Below, piece by piece: positions 8,546 to 17,792 of a stretch of 64,000 bases of DNA. The notes below the pieces were generated by a model. It was not told the origin of the DNA, made no database searches, and worked only from the letters and a program-made list of their open reading frames with translations. Within the stretch, counting starts at the first letter, position 1. Each line of letters begins with the position of its first letter. The DNA is taken from the NCBI GenBank assembly GCA_021323265.1, contig JAJTCO010000031.1, forward strand, positions 1 to 64,000. The letters are read 5' to 3'. Source of the stretch: Pseudoduganella sp. GTDB taxonomy: Bacteria > Pseudomonadota > Gammaproteobacteria > Burkholderiales > Burkholderiaceae_D. The position numbers were made by a program, and so were the translations under genes.

Positions 8546-10648
8546 ATGAATCAGACCCTGCTCATCGAACTGCTGACCGAAGAACTGCCGCCGAAAGCCC
8601 TGTCCAAGCTGGGCGCCGCTTTCGCCTCCGGCATCGTCAACGGCCTGAAATCGCGCGACTTCCTGGAAGAGGACAGCGTCGCCACCACCTACGCCACCCC
8701 GCGCCGCCTGGCCGTGTCGATCACCAAGGTGCGCGCCACGTCGCCGGACAAGCAGGTGCGCGAAAAGATCCTGCCGGTCGCCATTGCGCTGGACGCGGAC
8801 GGCAATCCGAGCGCGCCGCTGACCAAGAAGCTGGCCGCCATGGGCCTGTCGCACGTCGGCGTCGCCGACATGGAGCGCGCCCAGGACGGCAAGGCGGAGA
8901 GCTTCTTCTACACCAAGCTGGCCGCCGGCAGTGCCCTGCAGGCGGGCGCCCAGGCGGCGCTGGAAGAAACCATTGCCAAGCTGCCGATCCCGAAGGTCAT
9001 GAGCTACCAGCGCCCGGATGGCGAAACGGTGCAGTTCGTGCGCCCGGCGCACGCGCTGATCGCCCTGCACGGTGCCAGCGTGCTGCCACTGACCATGCTG
9101 GGCCTGCGCGCGGGCGACAAGACCGAAGGCCACCGTTTCCTGACCGAGCCGGGCCGGCGTGAAGTGACCATTGCCGACGCCGACAGCTATGCCGCCACCC
9201 TGGCGCAGGCGGGCAAGGTCGTGGCCGGCTTCGACGAGCGCAAGGAAGCGATTCGCGGCGCCCTGCTGGCCAAGGCCGGCGCCGACCAGGTGCTGATGCC
9301 GGAAGCGCTGCTGGAGGAAGTGTCCTCGCTGGTCGAATGGCCGGTCGTGTACGAGTGCCACTTCGAGGAAGAATTCCTGGCCGTGCCGCAGGAATGCCTG
9401 ATCCTCACCATGCAGACCAACCAGAAGTACTTCGCCCTGACCGATGCCAACGGCAAGCTGCGTTCGCGCTTCCTGATCGTATCCAACATCGCCACCGACA
9501 CGCCGGCGGCCATCATCGGCGGCAACGAGCGCGTGGTGCGCCCGCGCCTGTCCGACGCCAAGTTCTTCTTCGAGCAAGACAAGAAGAAGACCCTGGAATC
9601 GCGCCTGCCGCTATTGAAGAACGTGGTCTACCACAACAAGCTGGGCACCCAGGCCGAGCGCTCCGAGCGCGTCACTTCGCTGGCGGCGGCCATTGCCGGC
9701 CGTCTGGGCGGCGACAGGGCGCTGGCCGAACGCGCCGCGCGCCTGTCCAAGGCCGACCTGCTGACCGACATGGTGGGCGAATTCCCCGAGCTGCAAGGCA
9801 TCATGGGCACCTACTATGCGCGCCACGACGGCGAGCATGAGGAAGTCGCGCTGGCCGCATCCGAACATTACCAGCCGCGCTTTGCCGGCGACGCCCTGCC
9901 CTCCACCGCCACCGGCACCGCCGTGGCGCTGGCCGACAAGGTGGAAACCCTGGTCGGCATCTGGGCCATCGGTCTGCAGCCGACCGGCGACAAGGACCCG
10001 TTCGCGCTGCGCCGCCACGCCCTGGGCGTGCTGCGCATGCTGGTTGAAAAGCGCATGCCGCTGTCCCTCTCGGCCATGCTGGGCGACGCCGTCGCGCAAT
10101 TCGTGGCGGTGCCGAACTTCAAGGACCCGGCGGCCGAGGTGACCGCCTTCATGATGGACCGCCTGCGCGGCATGCTGCGCGAGCGCGGCTTCAGCGTGAA
10201 CGAGATCGAGGCGGTGGTGGCGCAGCATCCGGACCGGCTGGACGACATCGTGCAGCGCCTGGAGGCCGTGCAAGCCTTTGCCGCCCTGCCCGAATCGGTC
10301 TCGCTGGCCGGCGCCAACAAGCGCATCACCAACATCCTGAAAAAGAACGAGGAAGCGCTGGCGCAGGCGACCACGGTCAAGGTTGAACTGCTGCAGGACG
10401 CGGCCGAGAAAGCGCTGCACGCCGCCATGGGCCGCGTGGCGCCGGAAGTGGACGCCGCCTGGGCCAAGGGCGACTTCAGCGCCACGCTGAAGACGCTGGC
10501 GCAGCTGAAGGAGGAAGTGGACGCCTTCTTCAACGACGTGATGGTGATGGCCGAGGACATCGCCTTGCGCAACAACCGCCTGGCGCTGCTGTCGTCCCTG
10601 CACGGCATGATGAACCGCGTGGCCGACATCTCCAAGCTGGCGGCCTGA
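8546..10648 (+). CDS. glyS: Glycyl-tRNA synthetase beta subunit
   Basis: Beta chain of glycyl-tRNA synthetase, needed for tRNA(Gly) binding and charging. At 700 residues it is of normal length and begins with the conserved [19 protein letters not shown]. Internal blocks include [20 protein letters not shown] and [15 protein letters not shown], and the C-terminal DALR-like anticodon-binding region ends in [21 protein letters not shown]. It is co-transcribed with glyQ, and gmhB begins one base after its stop. Confidence 0.97.
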   Translation: MNQTLLIELLTEELPPKALSKLGAAFASGIVNGLKSRDFLEEDSVATTYATPRRLAVSITKVRATSPDKQVREKILPVAIALDADGNPSAPLTKKLAAMGLSHVGVADMERAQDGKAESFFYTKLAAGSALQAGAQAALEETIAKLPIPKVMSYQRPDGETVQFVRPAHALIALHGASVLPLTMLGLRAGDKTEGHRFLTEPGRREVTIADADSYAATLAQAGKVVAGFDERKEAIRGALLAKAGADQVLMPEALLEEVSSLVEWPVVYECHFEEEFLAVPQECLILTMQTNQKYFALTDANGKLRSRFLIVSNIATDTPAAIIGGNERVVRPRLSDAKFFFEQDKKKTLESRLPLLKNVVYHNKLGTQAERSERVTSLAAAIAGRLGGDRALAERAARLSKADLLTDMVGEFPELQGIMGTYYARHDGEHEEVALAASEHYQPRFAGDALPSTATGTAVALADKVETLVGIWAIGLQPTGDKDPFALRRHALGVLRMLVEKRMPLSLSAMLGDAVAQFVAVPNFKDPAAEVTAFMMDRLRGMLRERGFSVNEIEAVVAQHPDRLDDIVQRLEAVQAFAALPESVSLAGANKRITNILKKNEEALAQATTVKVELLQDAAEKALHAAMGRVAPEVDAAWAKGDFSATLKTLAQLKEEVDAFFNDVMVMAEDIALRNNRLALLSSLHGMMNRVADISKLAA

Positions 10649-10649
10649 C

Positions 10650-11207
10650 ATGCCACAAAGCCAGCCGACCAAGCTGATCATCCTGGACCGCGATGGGGTC
10701 ATCAACCACGACTCGCCGGACTTCATCAAGTCCCCCGACGAATGGATCCCCATCCCCGGCTCGCTGGAAGCGATCGCCCGCCTGAACCAGGCGGGCTACC
10801 GCGTGGTGATCGCCTCGAACCAGTCGGGCATCGCGCGCCAGTACTTCGACATCAGCACGCTCAACGCGATCCACCAGAAACTGCACCGCCTGGCGCAGCA
10901 GGTTGGCGCCGATATCGACGCCATCTTCTTCTGCCCGCACGCCGCGGCGGACAATTGCGACTGCCGCAAGCCAAAGCCTGGCATGTTTACGGAAATTTCG
11001 AAGCGTTTCGAAATGAGCCTGAAGGGGGTGCCCACCGTGGGCGACTCGCTGCGCGACCTGCAGGCAGGTTTCAACAGCGGCTGCGTGCCCTACCTGGTGT
11101 TGACGGGCAAGGGCGAGAAGACGCATGCGACCGGCGGCCTGCCGCCGGGCACGCAGGTCTTCCCCGACCTGGCCGCCACGGTGGACTACATACTAAAATC
11201 GGACTAA
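10650..11207 (+). CDS. gmhB: D-glycero-beta-D-manno-heptose-1,7-bisphosphate 7-phosphatase
   Basis: HAD-superfamily phosphatase acting in synthesis of ADP-L-glycero-D-manno-heptose for the LPS inner core. The 185-residue product has the catalytic ILDRDGVIN motif (D13 nucleophile, D15 acid/base), motif II ASNQSG, a zinc-loop cysteine cluster CPHAAADNCDCRKPKPG, and the Mg-binding VGDSLRDLQAG. It starts one base after the glyS stop. A heptose pathway enzyme is of interest because the heptosyltransferase that would use its product, near 18 kb, is truncated. Confidence 0.93.
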   Translation: MPQSQPTKLIILDRDGVINHDSPDFIKSPDEWIPIPGSLEAIARLNQAGYRVVIASNQSGIARQYFDISTLNAIHQKLHRLAQQVGADIDAIFFCPHAAADNCDCRKPKPGMFTEISKRFEMSLKGVPTVGDSLRDLQAGFNSGCVPYLVLTGKGEKTHATGGLPPGTQVFPDLAATVDYILKSD

Positions 11208-11250
11208 TCGCCCGTACCGGGCGCCGCCAGCTAATAATTGGAGACTGTGA

Positions 11251-11991
11251 TTGCGTAATTTCGTATTGTTCCTGCGTTCTGCCCTGTTCATGTTGATAAT
11301 GGCGCTTGCCACCATCGTCTGGTCCGGCGTCTGCATGCTGGCCGCGCCGCTGCCATACAACAAGCGCTATTACGTCACCTCGCGCTGGAATGTCTTCATG
11401 ATCTGGTGCGCCAAGCATATCTGCGGCATCAACTATCAGTTCAAGGGCTACGAAAACTTCCCGGACAGCCCGGCCATCGTCCTGTCCAAGCACCAGTCGG
11501 CATGGGAAACCATCTTCCTGCTGGCGAACCTGCCACGTCCGCTGGTGTTTGTATTTAAAAAAGAAATTCTGTACATCCCCTTCTTCGGCTGGGGCATCGC
11601 ACTGCTGCGCATGATCCCGATCGACCGCAAGCAAGGCAAGAATGCGTTCAAAACTGTTGTTGCGCATGGCAAGCGCCGCCTGAAAGACGGCCAATGGATT
11701 ATCATGTTCCCGGAAGGGACCCGTACACGGGTCGGCTCGCAGGGCAAGTACAAGAGCGGCGGCACGCGCCTGGCAGTGGAAACCGGTGCGGTGGTGGTAC
11801 CGATCGCGGTGAACTCCGGCGAGTGCTGGCCCAAGAATTCCTTTATCAAAAAGCCTGGCACCATCACGGTGTCGGTGGGCAAACCGATTTCGCCGGAAGG
11901 TCGCACCCCGGACGAGTTGATGGAGCAGGTGGAACAGTGGATCGAATCAGAAATGCGCGTCATTTCGCCCCACGCCTACAGCGCTGGCTAG
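11251..11991 (+). CDS. plsC: 1-acyl-sn-glycerol-3-phosphate acyltransferase (PlsC family)
   Basis: Membrane-associated acyltransferase expected to convert lysophosphatidic acid to phosphatidic acid. The 246-residue product has an N-terminal membrane helix (about 5-28), the acyltransferase motif I in the variant SKHQSAWE (H-x4-E rather than H-x4-D) and motif III MFPEGTRTR. It starts with TTG at 11251, supported by GGAG seven bases upstream; there is no better in-frame ATG. It follows gmhB after 43 bases. Its 3' end overlaps the next gene by about 55 bases in another frame. A second family member lies at 26.4-27.2 kb. Confidence 0.92.
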   Translation: MRNFVLFLRSALFMLIMALATIVWSGVCMLAAPLPYNKRYYVTSRWNVFMIWCAKHICGINYQFKGYENFPDSPAIVLSKHQSAWETIFLLANLPRPLVFVFKKEILYIPFFGWGIALLRMIPIDRKQGKNAFKTVVAHGKRRLKDGQWIIMFPEGTRTRVGSQGKYKSGGTRLAVETGAVVVPIAVNSGECWPKNSFIKKPGTITVSVGKPISPEGRTPDELMEQVEQWIESEMRVISPHAYSAG

Positions 11992-12875
11992 CCGAAAAGG
12001 CCGAAGCGCAGCAGGAGGCGCCGCCCGCCGCGGCCGCGCCTTCTTCCCCGTTTCCCGTTCCCGCTCCCGCGGCAGTGAACCTGCTGCGCCCTCCGGTGCA
12101 ATTGCGCCGCCCCGACCCAGTCACCCCCTCCGTCACCGGCGACCAGGACAAGCGCCAGCTGCTGGTTGGCGAATACATCCTCGAATATGTGCTCAAGCGC
12201 TCCACCCGGCGCTCGATCGGCTTCATGGTGGACGATACCGGCCTGTACGTGACCGCGCCCAAGCGCTGCAGCCTGGCCGACATCGACAACGCCATCCGCG
12301 CCAAGCAGCACTGGATCCTGTCCAAGCTGGACGAACGCCGCCAGCGCCGCGCCGCGCGCCTGGAAAAGCCGCCCATCGCCTGGGACGACGGCGCCAGGCT
12401 GCCCTACCTGGGGGGCGAGGTCACGCTGCGCCTGTACCACGCGCCGCGCAACACAACCGGATTCGACCCCGGTACCATGGAGCTTTCCATGGGCCTGGTG
12501 CAGGGCGCGACCGAGCAGCTGCTCAAGGAGCGCGTCAAGAACTGGTACAAGGCGCAGGCCGAAGGCCTGTTCCAGCAGCGCCTGGACCTGTATGCGGCGC
12601 GCCTGGGCGTGCAGTACGCGGGATTTTCGCTGTCCTCGGCCGACACGCGCTGGGGCTCCTGCACCGCGCAGCGCACCATCCGCCTGAACTGGAAGCTGAT
12701 GCATTTTTCGCTGCCGCTGATCGACTACGTGGTGGCGCACGAACTGGCGCACATCCTCGAGATGAACCACAGCGCGCGCTTCTGGGCCAACGTGGCCCGC
12801 ATCTATCCGCAGTATGAGGAAGCCAAGCAACTGCTGCGCAAGCGCGCCGCGGAACTGCAGCCCCTGTTCACCTGA
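11937..12875 (+). CDS. YgjP/DUF45-type zinc metallopeptidase-like protein
   Basis: SprT/WLM-related protein of the YgjP (DUF45, M48-like) family, about 312 residues. A Pro/Ala-rich N-terminus (to about 60) is followed by the family domain with DTRWGSCTAQRTIRLNW and the zinc-binding HELAHILEMNHSARFW (HExxH plus a downstream His). The substrate is unknown. The reading frame is open well inside plsC. The GTG at 11937, preceded by an AGGTGGA stretch, is the most likely start; a GTG at 12075 is the alternative. It is convergent with the response regulator gene, nine bases away. Confidence 0.85.
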   Translation: MDRIRNARHFAPRLQRWLAEKAEAQQEAPPAAAAPSSPFPVPAPAAVNLLRPPVQLRRPDPVTPSVTGDQDKRQLLVGEYILEYVLKRSTRRSIGFMVDDTGLYVTAPKRCSLADIDNAIRAKQHWILSKLDERRQRRAARLEKPPIAWDDGARLPYLGGEVTLRLYHAPRNTTGFDPGTMELSMGLVQGATEQLLKERVKNWYKAQAEGLFQQRLDLYAARLGVQYAGFSLSSADTRWGSCTAQRTIRLNWKLMHFSLPLIDYVVAHELAHILEMNHSARFWANVARIYPQYEEAKQLLRKRAAELQPLFT

Positions 12876-12884
12876 GCGCTATGG

Positions 12885-13490
12885 CTAAAGCCAGCCCGCT
12901 TCGCGCGCCAGGCGGAATGCTTCCACCCGGTTGCCGGCATTGAGCTTGCTGATCGCTTCGGACAGGTAATTGCGCACCGTGCCTTCGGACAGGCTCAATT
13001 GCCTGGCGATCTCGGCGCCGCTGCGGCCTTCGCCGGCCAGGCGCAGCACCTGGCGCTCACGCTCGCTCAAAGGATCTTCGCCGCCGCTCCAGCTCTCCAG
13101 CGCCAGCTCGGGGGCGATGGCGCGCCCGCCCGCATGCACGCTGCGGATGGCGCCGGCCAGCGACTCCGACGGCGCGTCCTTGAGCAGGTAGCCGCGCACG
13201 CCGGCCGCCATGGCGCGCCGCAGGTAGCCGGAACGGGCAAACGTGGTGACGATCACCACGCGCGTCGCGGCGCCCCGCTCGGCCAGCACGGCGGCCAGCT
13301 CCAGGCCGGTCATCAGCGGCATCTCGATATCGGTCAGCACGATGTCCGGGCGCAGGTCGTCGCACAGGGTCAGCGCTTCCTGGCCGTTGCGCGCCTGGCC
13401 CACGACGTCCAGGTCCGGTTCGAGCTTGAGCAGCGCGGCCAGCGCGCCCAGCACCATCGACTGGTCTTCGGCAATCAATACCTTGATCAT
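12885..13490 (-). CDS. LuxR/NarL-family response regulator (DesR-like)
   Basis: Two-component response regulator of 201 residues. The receiver domain (about 1-120) has acidic residues E8-D9 and phospho-acceptor D54 in VLTDIEMP. The C-terminal LuxR-type helix-turn-helix (about 137-195) contains LSERERQVLRLAGEGRSGAEIA. Its start overlaps the kinase stop (ATGA at 13487-13490), so the pair is translationally coupled and almost certainly cognate. It ends nine bases from the convergent metallopeptidase gene. The probable target is its own operon (see the palindrome at 16498). Confidence 0.93.
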   Translation of the reverse strand: MIKVLIAEDQSMVLGALAALLKLEPDLDVVGQARNGQEALTLCDDLRPDIVLTDIEMPLMTGLELAAVLAERGAATRVVIVTTFARSGYLRRAMAAGVRGYLLKDAPSESLAGAIRSVHAGGRAIAPELALESWSGGEDPLSERERQVLRLAGEGRSGAEIARQLSLSEGTVRNYLSEAISKLNAGNRVEAFRLAREAGWL

Positions 13491-14614
13491 GCAGCGGCTC
13501 CCATCGGCAAATACAGTTGCAGTTCCAGCCCGCCGGCGCCCTGCCGCGCCGCGCCGCCGGCTTGCAGCGTCAGCCGCCCGCCGATGGCCACCACGCGTTC
13601 GCGCATGCCGCGCAGGCCGTTGCCGCGCGCGAGCGCTTCGCGGTCGAGCGGCGCGCAGCCATCGTCGCGGATATGGCAGACGATCTGGCCGCCTTCCTGG
13701 TGCACGCTGACCTGGCAGCGCGTCGCCCTGGCGTGGCGCAGGATGTTGGTCACCGCTTCGCGCAAGGCCAGCGCCAGCACGTTTTCCGCAGTGGCCGGCA
13801 TGGCAAAGGGCTGCACGTCCGCCTCCAACGCCACGTCGGCGGCGGCCAGGGCGGCGCGCGCCTGCGCCAACTCCTGCGCAAAGCCGGTCTGGCGGTAGCC
13901 GGTGACGGCGCTGCGCACTTCGGCCAGCGCATGGCGCGCGGTGGTTTCGATATCCTTGATTTCCCTGGCCGTGGCGGCGCTGTCGCGTTCGAGCAGGCGT
14001 CCCGCCAGCTCGGCCTTGATGGCAATCAGCGACAAGGTATGGCCCAGCAGGTCGTGCAGGTCGCGCGAGATGCGCTCGCGTTCGGCGATGCGCGCGATAT
14101 GCTCGACTTCCTCCTGCTTGCGCAGCAGCTGCTGGCTGGAGCGGCGCACGCGGGCGTCCATCACGCTGGCGATGCCGACCGGGGCGCCGACGGCCAGCGT
14201 CGGCAACAGGAAGCTAAGCGGCAAGTCCACCGCCAGCGCCACCAGCGAGGCGGCGCCGAGGATCAGGCCAATACCGAGGTAGGCATGGCGCTCCTTTTCC
14301 AGCGCAGCGCACATCGAGCAGGCGAAGATGAAGAAGGTGCAGGCGCCGAAATTGAACGGCGCCCACGCCAGTCCCATGGCGAAGGTGGCCAGCAGCAGCG
14401 GCACGGCGCGCTTCCCGCGCAGCCAGTAGCCGGCGAAGTACATCGGCACGAACACGGCGATCGACAGCGCCAGCATGCCCAGCTCCAGCAGCGTGGGGCG
14501 GATGTAGAAGTACTTCCACAGGAAGAAGTTCAGCGACAGCAGCCACAGATAAGGCGCCTTGCCCAGGTGCGGCGGCACCCACGGTCCGGCCAGCAGTCGC
14601 TTGAACTTCTCCAT
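13487..14614 (-). CDS. Sensor histidine kinase, DesK/HisKA_3 type
   Basis: Membrane sensor kinase of 375 residues. Four to five hydrophobic segments fill the first ~150 residues and there is no sizeable periplasmic sensor domain, as in DesK-like kinases that sense the membrane. The HisKA_3 phosphorylation motif RERISRDLHDLLGH carries H187. The HATPase_c domain at the C-terminus has REAVTNILRHARA as N-box and GNGLRGMRERV as G-box. A strong AAGGAG ribosome-binding site precedes the ATG. It lies between the amidohydrolase (nine bases upstream) and its response regulator. Confidence 0.93.
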   Translation of the reverse strand: MEKFKRLLAGPWVPPHLGKAPYLWLLSLNFFLWKYFYIRPTLLELGMLALSIAVFVPMYFAGYWLRGKRAVPLLLATFAMGLAWAPFNFGACTFFIFACSMCAALEKERHAYLGIGLILGAASLVALAVDLPLSFLLPTLAVGAPVGIASVMDARVRRSSQQLLRKQEEVEHIARIAERERISRDLHDLLGHTLSLIAIKAELAGRLLERDSAATAREIKDIETTARHALAEVRSAVTGYRQTGFAQELAQARAALAAADVALEADVQPFAMPATAENVLALALREAVTNILRHARATRCQVSVHQEGGQIVCHIRDDGCAPLDREALARGNGLRGMRERVVAIGGRLTLQAGGAARQGAGGLELQLYLPMGAAA

Positions 14615-14623
14615 GTCGGCTCC

Positions 14624-16417
14624 TTATTGCGGCATCAGGCGCACGTCGGCGATCTGGAACTGGTAGTCGCCCGGTTGCGGCCCTGCATTGAAAGCAATCA
14701 TTGTAATGGCGCTGGTGTCGATGCCCTTGAAGCTGGCCAGCGGCAGGCTGATCTCCTGCCACTCGGCGGCGGCCTGGAATGGCACGTTGACCGGGATCTG
14801 GCCCGCCTTGGACATGATCGCCACCGCATAGCGCTGGCCGTCACCCTTGACGCGGAAGCGCAGCACTTTGGCGCCGCTCAGGTCCGCCGCCGCCATCGGC
14901 GACTTGCCGGGCATGAAGGCCAGGCCGGCCCACGGGAAGGCAAAGCCGGGCTGCACGCTGGCCTTGACGCTGGCCGCCGCCTCGTCGGCATACTCAACCT
15001 TCACGCTCGACTTCCCGCCCAGGAAAGCGTCGTTGGACGGCATCCAGCCGGCGCCGAACGGGCTGGCCAGCTTGTCCTTGCTGAACAGGCTGATGCGGCC
15101 GTCGGCCGGCAGCGCCAGCGGCGCACTTTTCCCATTGAGCTCCTGCGCCACCAGCTCCTGCTGCCTGGTCCGCGCCGGCGACACCGCCTCGCCATCCTTC
15201 CACACTTCCACGATGCGGCGCGTGGCCAGGATGTCGGAAGTCGGGTCGCCGTCGACCAGCACCACGTCGGCCTTGTAGCCGTTGGCGATCTTGCCGCGCT
15301 TGTCCAGGCGGAAGGCCTTGGCCGGCGCCGAGGTGGCGGCGGCGAGCGCCTGCAGCGGGGTCAGGCCGGCCTTGGTCATGGCCAGCAGTTCATGGTGCAT
15401 GCTCACGCCGTACAGCGTGCCGGGGTTGCCCGCGTCGGTACCGGCCAGCAGCGGCACGCCCGCGTCGCGCAGGGCCGCCACCACGGCGTTGGGCGCCGTC
15501 ATGATTGCCGGGCGCGCTTCCTTGCCGTGGCTCGATTTGAGGATCGCCAGCTGTTCCTTGTCCAGCAGCGCTGCGAGGCCCTTGTCGCCAGTCAGATCGT
15601 GCGCATGCACACCGGCGATGCTTTCCATCACGCTGAAGGTCGGGATGATGAAGGCCTTGCGCTGCTTGGCCAGCTTGACCAACGCCTGCACATCGGCCGG
15701 CGCGATCGATGCGCCGGTAAACAGGTGCACCAGGCCGTCGGCGCCCGCTTCCAGCGCCAGGCGCGCGTCGTCCAGCCTGGATATATGGATCACGGCCAGC
15801 TTGCCGCGCTGGTGCGCGGCTTGCACCAGGGCCTTCACCGTGGGCAGGTCCAGGCTGTTCATCGGGTGGCCCGGCCGGCCCGGTTCCATCACGATCTTGA
15901 TGAAGTCCGAGCCTTCGGCCACGCGTGCGTCGACCCAGGCCTGCGCCTCTTCCGGCTTGCTCAGGGTCGGGATCGGCAGGCCGTACTCGGTGCCGTGGCC
16001 GCCCGGTGCGGTTGCCAGCACGCCGGCCGAGAACACGTCGGCCGCATCCTTGTTCTCGCCTTTGGCCATGCGTGCGTGCACCGCCTGCATGGCTGCCACC
16101 GGCATGAACATGTCGACCTGGGTGGTCACGCCGAACAGGAGCGGCAGTTCCAGGAAGCGGTAGGCGTGCACGTGGGCATCGATCATGCCCGGCATCAGGG
16201 TGCGGCCGGCGCCATCGACCACCTTGGCGCCAGCGGGCGCCGCGCCCTTGAAGTCGGCGCTGGCGATCTTGCCGCCGTCGAGCAGCACGCTGCGTCCGGC
16301 GTGCACTGTCTCGCCGTCGAACACGCGGACATTCCTGATCAGGGTGGTTTCGGCGGCCATGGCGGGCAGGGCCAGGGCCAGGCTGGCGGCGATCAGCAGC
16401 TTGCGAAATGGTTGCAT
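14624..16417 (-). CDS. Secreted amidohydrolase with C-terminal CIA30-like domain
   Basis: 597-residue exported metal-dependent hydrolase. A signal peptide (MQPFRKLLIAASLALALPAMA) is followed by an amidohydrolase-1 TIM-barrel. The metal ligands are visible: H82 and H84 in DAHVHA, a probable carbamylated lysine in DFIKIVME, histidines in AVIHISR and LVHLFTG, and the aspartate in LLAGTDAGNP. The last ~150 residues form a separate beta-rich domain resembling CIA30/carbohydrate-binding folds. The start at ATG 16417 is supported by AAGGAG and the signal peptide; the reading frame stays open far upstream by chance, opposite to and within waaA. It leads an operon with the DesK/DesR-like pair. The substrate is unknown; dipeptidase- or imidazolonepropionase-like activity is possible. 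Confidence 0.88.
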   Translation of the reverse strand: MQPFRKLLIAASLALALPAMAAETTLIRNVRVFDGETVHAGRSVLLDGGKIASADFKGAAPAGAKVVDGAGRTLMPGMIDAHVHAYRFLELPLLFGVTTQVDMFMPVAAMQAVHARMAKGENKDAADVFSAGVLATAPGGHGTEYGLPIPTLSKPEEAQAWVDARVAEGSDFIKIVMEPGRPGHPMNSLDLPTVKALVQAAHQRGKLAVIHISRLDDARLALEAGADGLVHLFTGASIAPADVQALVKLAKQRKAFIIPTFSVMESIAGVHAHDLTGDKGLAALLDKEQLAILKSSHGKEARPAIMTAPNAVVAALRDAGVPLLAGTDAGNPGTLYGVSMHHELLAMTKAGLTPLQALAAATSAPAKAFRLDKRGKIANGYKADVVLVDGDPTSDILATRRIVEVWKDGEAVSPARTRQQELVAQELNGKSAPLALPADGRISLFSKDKLASPFGAGWMPSNDAFLGGKSSVKVEYADEAAASVKASVQPGFAFPWAGLAFMPGKSPMAAADLSGAKVLRFRVKGDGQRYAVAIMSKAGQIPVNVPFQAAAEWQEISLPLASFKGIDTSAITMIAFNAGPQPGDYQFQIADVRLMPQ

Positions 16418-16451
16418 TGCGGTCTCCTTGTAGTGAATGACCTCAGTATCC

Positions 16452-16472
16452 GGTGCGCAGGCCCTGCGCACC
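16452..16472. terminator. Hairpin between waaA and the amidohydrolase operon
   Basis: Perfect 8-base arms GGTGCGCA and TGCGCACC are separated by five bases. It follows the waaA stop in the direction of transcription and could end that transcript, or be a regulatory dyad for the amidohydrolase gene. There is no T-tract, so an intrinsic terminator is not certain. Confidence 0.4.
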
Positions 16473-16497
16473 AGAATGAATTGCCATGACTTGCGCA

Positions 16498-16509
16498 TGA
16501 CATTTGTCA
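16498..16509. promoter_or_regulatory. Candidate response-regulator operator TGACATTTGTCA
   Basis: A dyad of TGACA and TGTCA around two bases lies 81-92 bases upstream of the amidohydrolase ATG, overlapping the end of waaA. A related ATGAC half-site sits about ten bases closer to the gene. Position and symmetry suit a site for the co-encoded NarL-type regulator. This is inference from position only. Confidence 0.35.
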
Positions 16510-17790
16510 CTTCAGGTCGGGAAGCAGTGCTAGCGTGCGCTCGGTGGCGCCGCGGTGGGTGTTGGCAAAGGTTTGCGCGTGCGCGCCCATGGCGGAGCGC
16601 GACTGGCTGTCGGCCAGGAGGATCGCCGCCTGGTGCATCAGGCCGTCGCTGTTGTGGATGCGCACGGCCCCTCCCTGGTGCAGGCAGTCCTCGGTCGCCT
16701 GCGCAAAGTTGAAGGTGTGTTCGCCCACGATGACCGGCTTGCCCAGCGCGGCAGGCTCGATCAGGTTCTGTCCGCCCAGCGGCTGCAGGCTGCCGCCGAT
16801 GAAGGCCAGGTCGCAGGCCGAATAGTAGGCGAACATCTCGCCCATCGAGTCGCCCAGCAGCACCTCGGTGGACGGCGCCACGCTGGCGCCGGCCTCGCTC
16901 AGGGCGGAGCGGCGCTGCAGCGACAGGCCGCTGTCCGCCACCATCGCCGCCACCTCGTCGAAACGCTGCGGATGGCGCGGCACGATCAGCAGCAGCACGT
17001 CCCGCGGCAGCTCGGCGCGCGCGCTCCGGAACGCTTCCAGGATCATGCCCTCTTCGCCTTCGCGCGTGCTGGCGCACAGGAACACGGGGCGCGCGCCGAT
17101 CTGCCGGCGCAGCACCGCGCCCGCCGCCATGGCAGCCGGCGGGATGACGACGTCGAACTTGATGCTGCCGGTCACCTCCACCCTGGGCGCGCCCAGCTCG
17201 CGGATGCGCAGCGCATCGGCCTCGGTCTGCGCCGCCACCAGCGCAATGCCTTGTGCGGCGTCGCGGATCACCTTGCCCAGTCGCAGCGCCTTGCCCAGCG
17301 AGCGCTCGCTCAGGCGCGCATTGGCCAGCACCACCGGCACCTGGTCGCGGTTGCATTGCAGGATCAGGTTGGGCCATACCTCGGTTTCCATCAGCAGGCA
17401 GATGCGCGGCTCGAAGTGGCGGATGAAGCGCGCCACCAGCAGCGGCAGGTCGTAGGGCAGGAACGACTGCACCACGCGCGCGCCATGCTTGCCGAACAGG
17501 CTCTTGCCGGTGGCGCGCCCGGTCGGCGTCATGCAGGTCAGCACGATGCGCGCTTGCGGGTATTGTTTCAGCAGGGCGTCGACCAGCGGTTCGGCGGCGC
17601 GGGTCTCACCGACCGACACCGCGTGCACCCAGATGGTCATCGGTTCGTCGTTGGCCGCGCGCGGCCCGTAAAAGCCCAGGCGCTCGCCCCAGTGCTCGCG
17701 GTAGCCCGGTTCCTTGCGGCCGCGCCACCACAGGCGCCCCAGCACCAGCGGCAAGGCCAGCCACCACATGAAGGTATAGACAATGCGCAT
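16507..17790 (-). CDS. waaA: 3-deoxy-D-manno-octulosonic acid (Kdo) transferase
   Basis: Inner-membrane glycosyltransferase that adds Kdo to lipid IVA at the base of the LPS core. The 427-residue product has an N-terminal membrane anchor (MRIVYTFMWWLALPLVLGRL), the GT30-family region GERLGFYGP and HAVSVGETRAAEPLV, and the sugar-nucleotide part with FLCASTREGEE and IGGSLQPLGGQNLIEPAALGKPV. It starts two bases after the stop of the phosphomannomutase–heptosyltransferase gene. In related bacteria waaC–waaA is a common pair, which supports reading the upstream segment as WaaC. Confidence 0.95.
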   Translation of the reverse strand: MRIVYTFMWWLALPLVLGRLWWRGRKEPGYREHWGERLGFYGPRAANDEPMTIWVHAVSVGETRAAEPLVDALLKQYPQARIVLTCMTPTGRATGKSLFGKHGARVVQSFLPYDLPLLVARFIRHFEPRICLLMETEVWPNLILQCNRDQVPVVLANARLSERSLGKALRLGKVIRDAAQGIALVAAQTEADALRIRELGAPRVEVTGSIKFDVVIPPAAMAAGAVLRRQIGARPVFLCASTREGEEGMILEAFRSARAELPRDVLLLIVPRHPQRFDEVAAMVADSGLSLQRRSALSEAGASVAPSTEVLLGDSMGEMFAYYSACDLAFIGGSLQPLGGQNLIEPAALGKPVIVGEHTFNFAQATEDCLHQGGAVRIHNSDGLMHQAAILLADSQSRSAMGAHAQTFANTHRGATERTLALLPDLK

Positions 17791-17792
17791 GC

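Noticed and set aside
13517-16489. A 990-codon open frame on the plus strand opposite the kinase and amidohydrolase
   Set aside because: Low-complexity Arg/His/Gln-rich translation with no motif, covering two well-supported minus-strand genes and their junction.
14624-17377. A 917-codon frame extending the amidohydrolase upstream through waaA
   Set aside because: The signal peptide and AAGGAG ribosome-binding site at 16417 mark the real start. The upstream part is an antisense-frame shadow lying within waaA.
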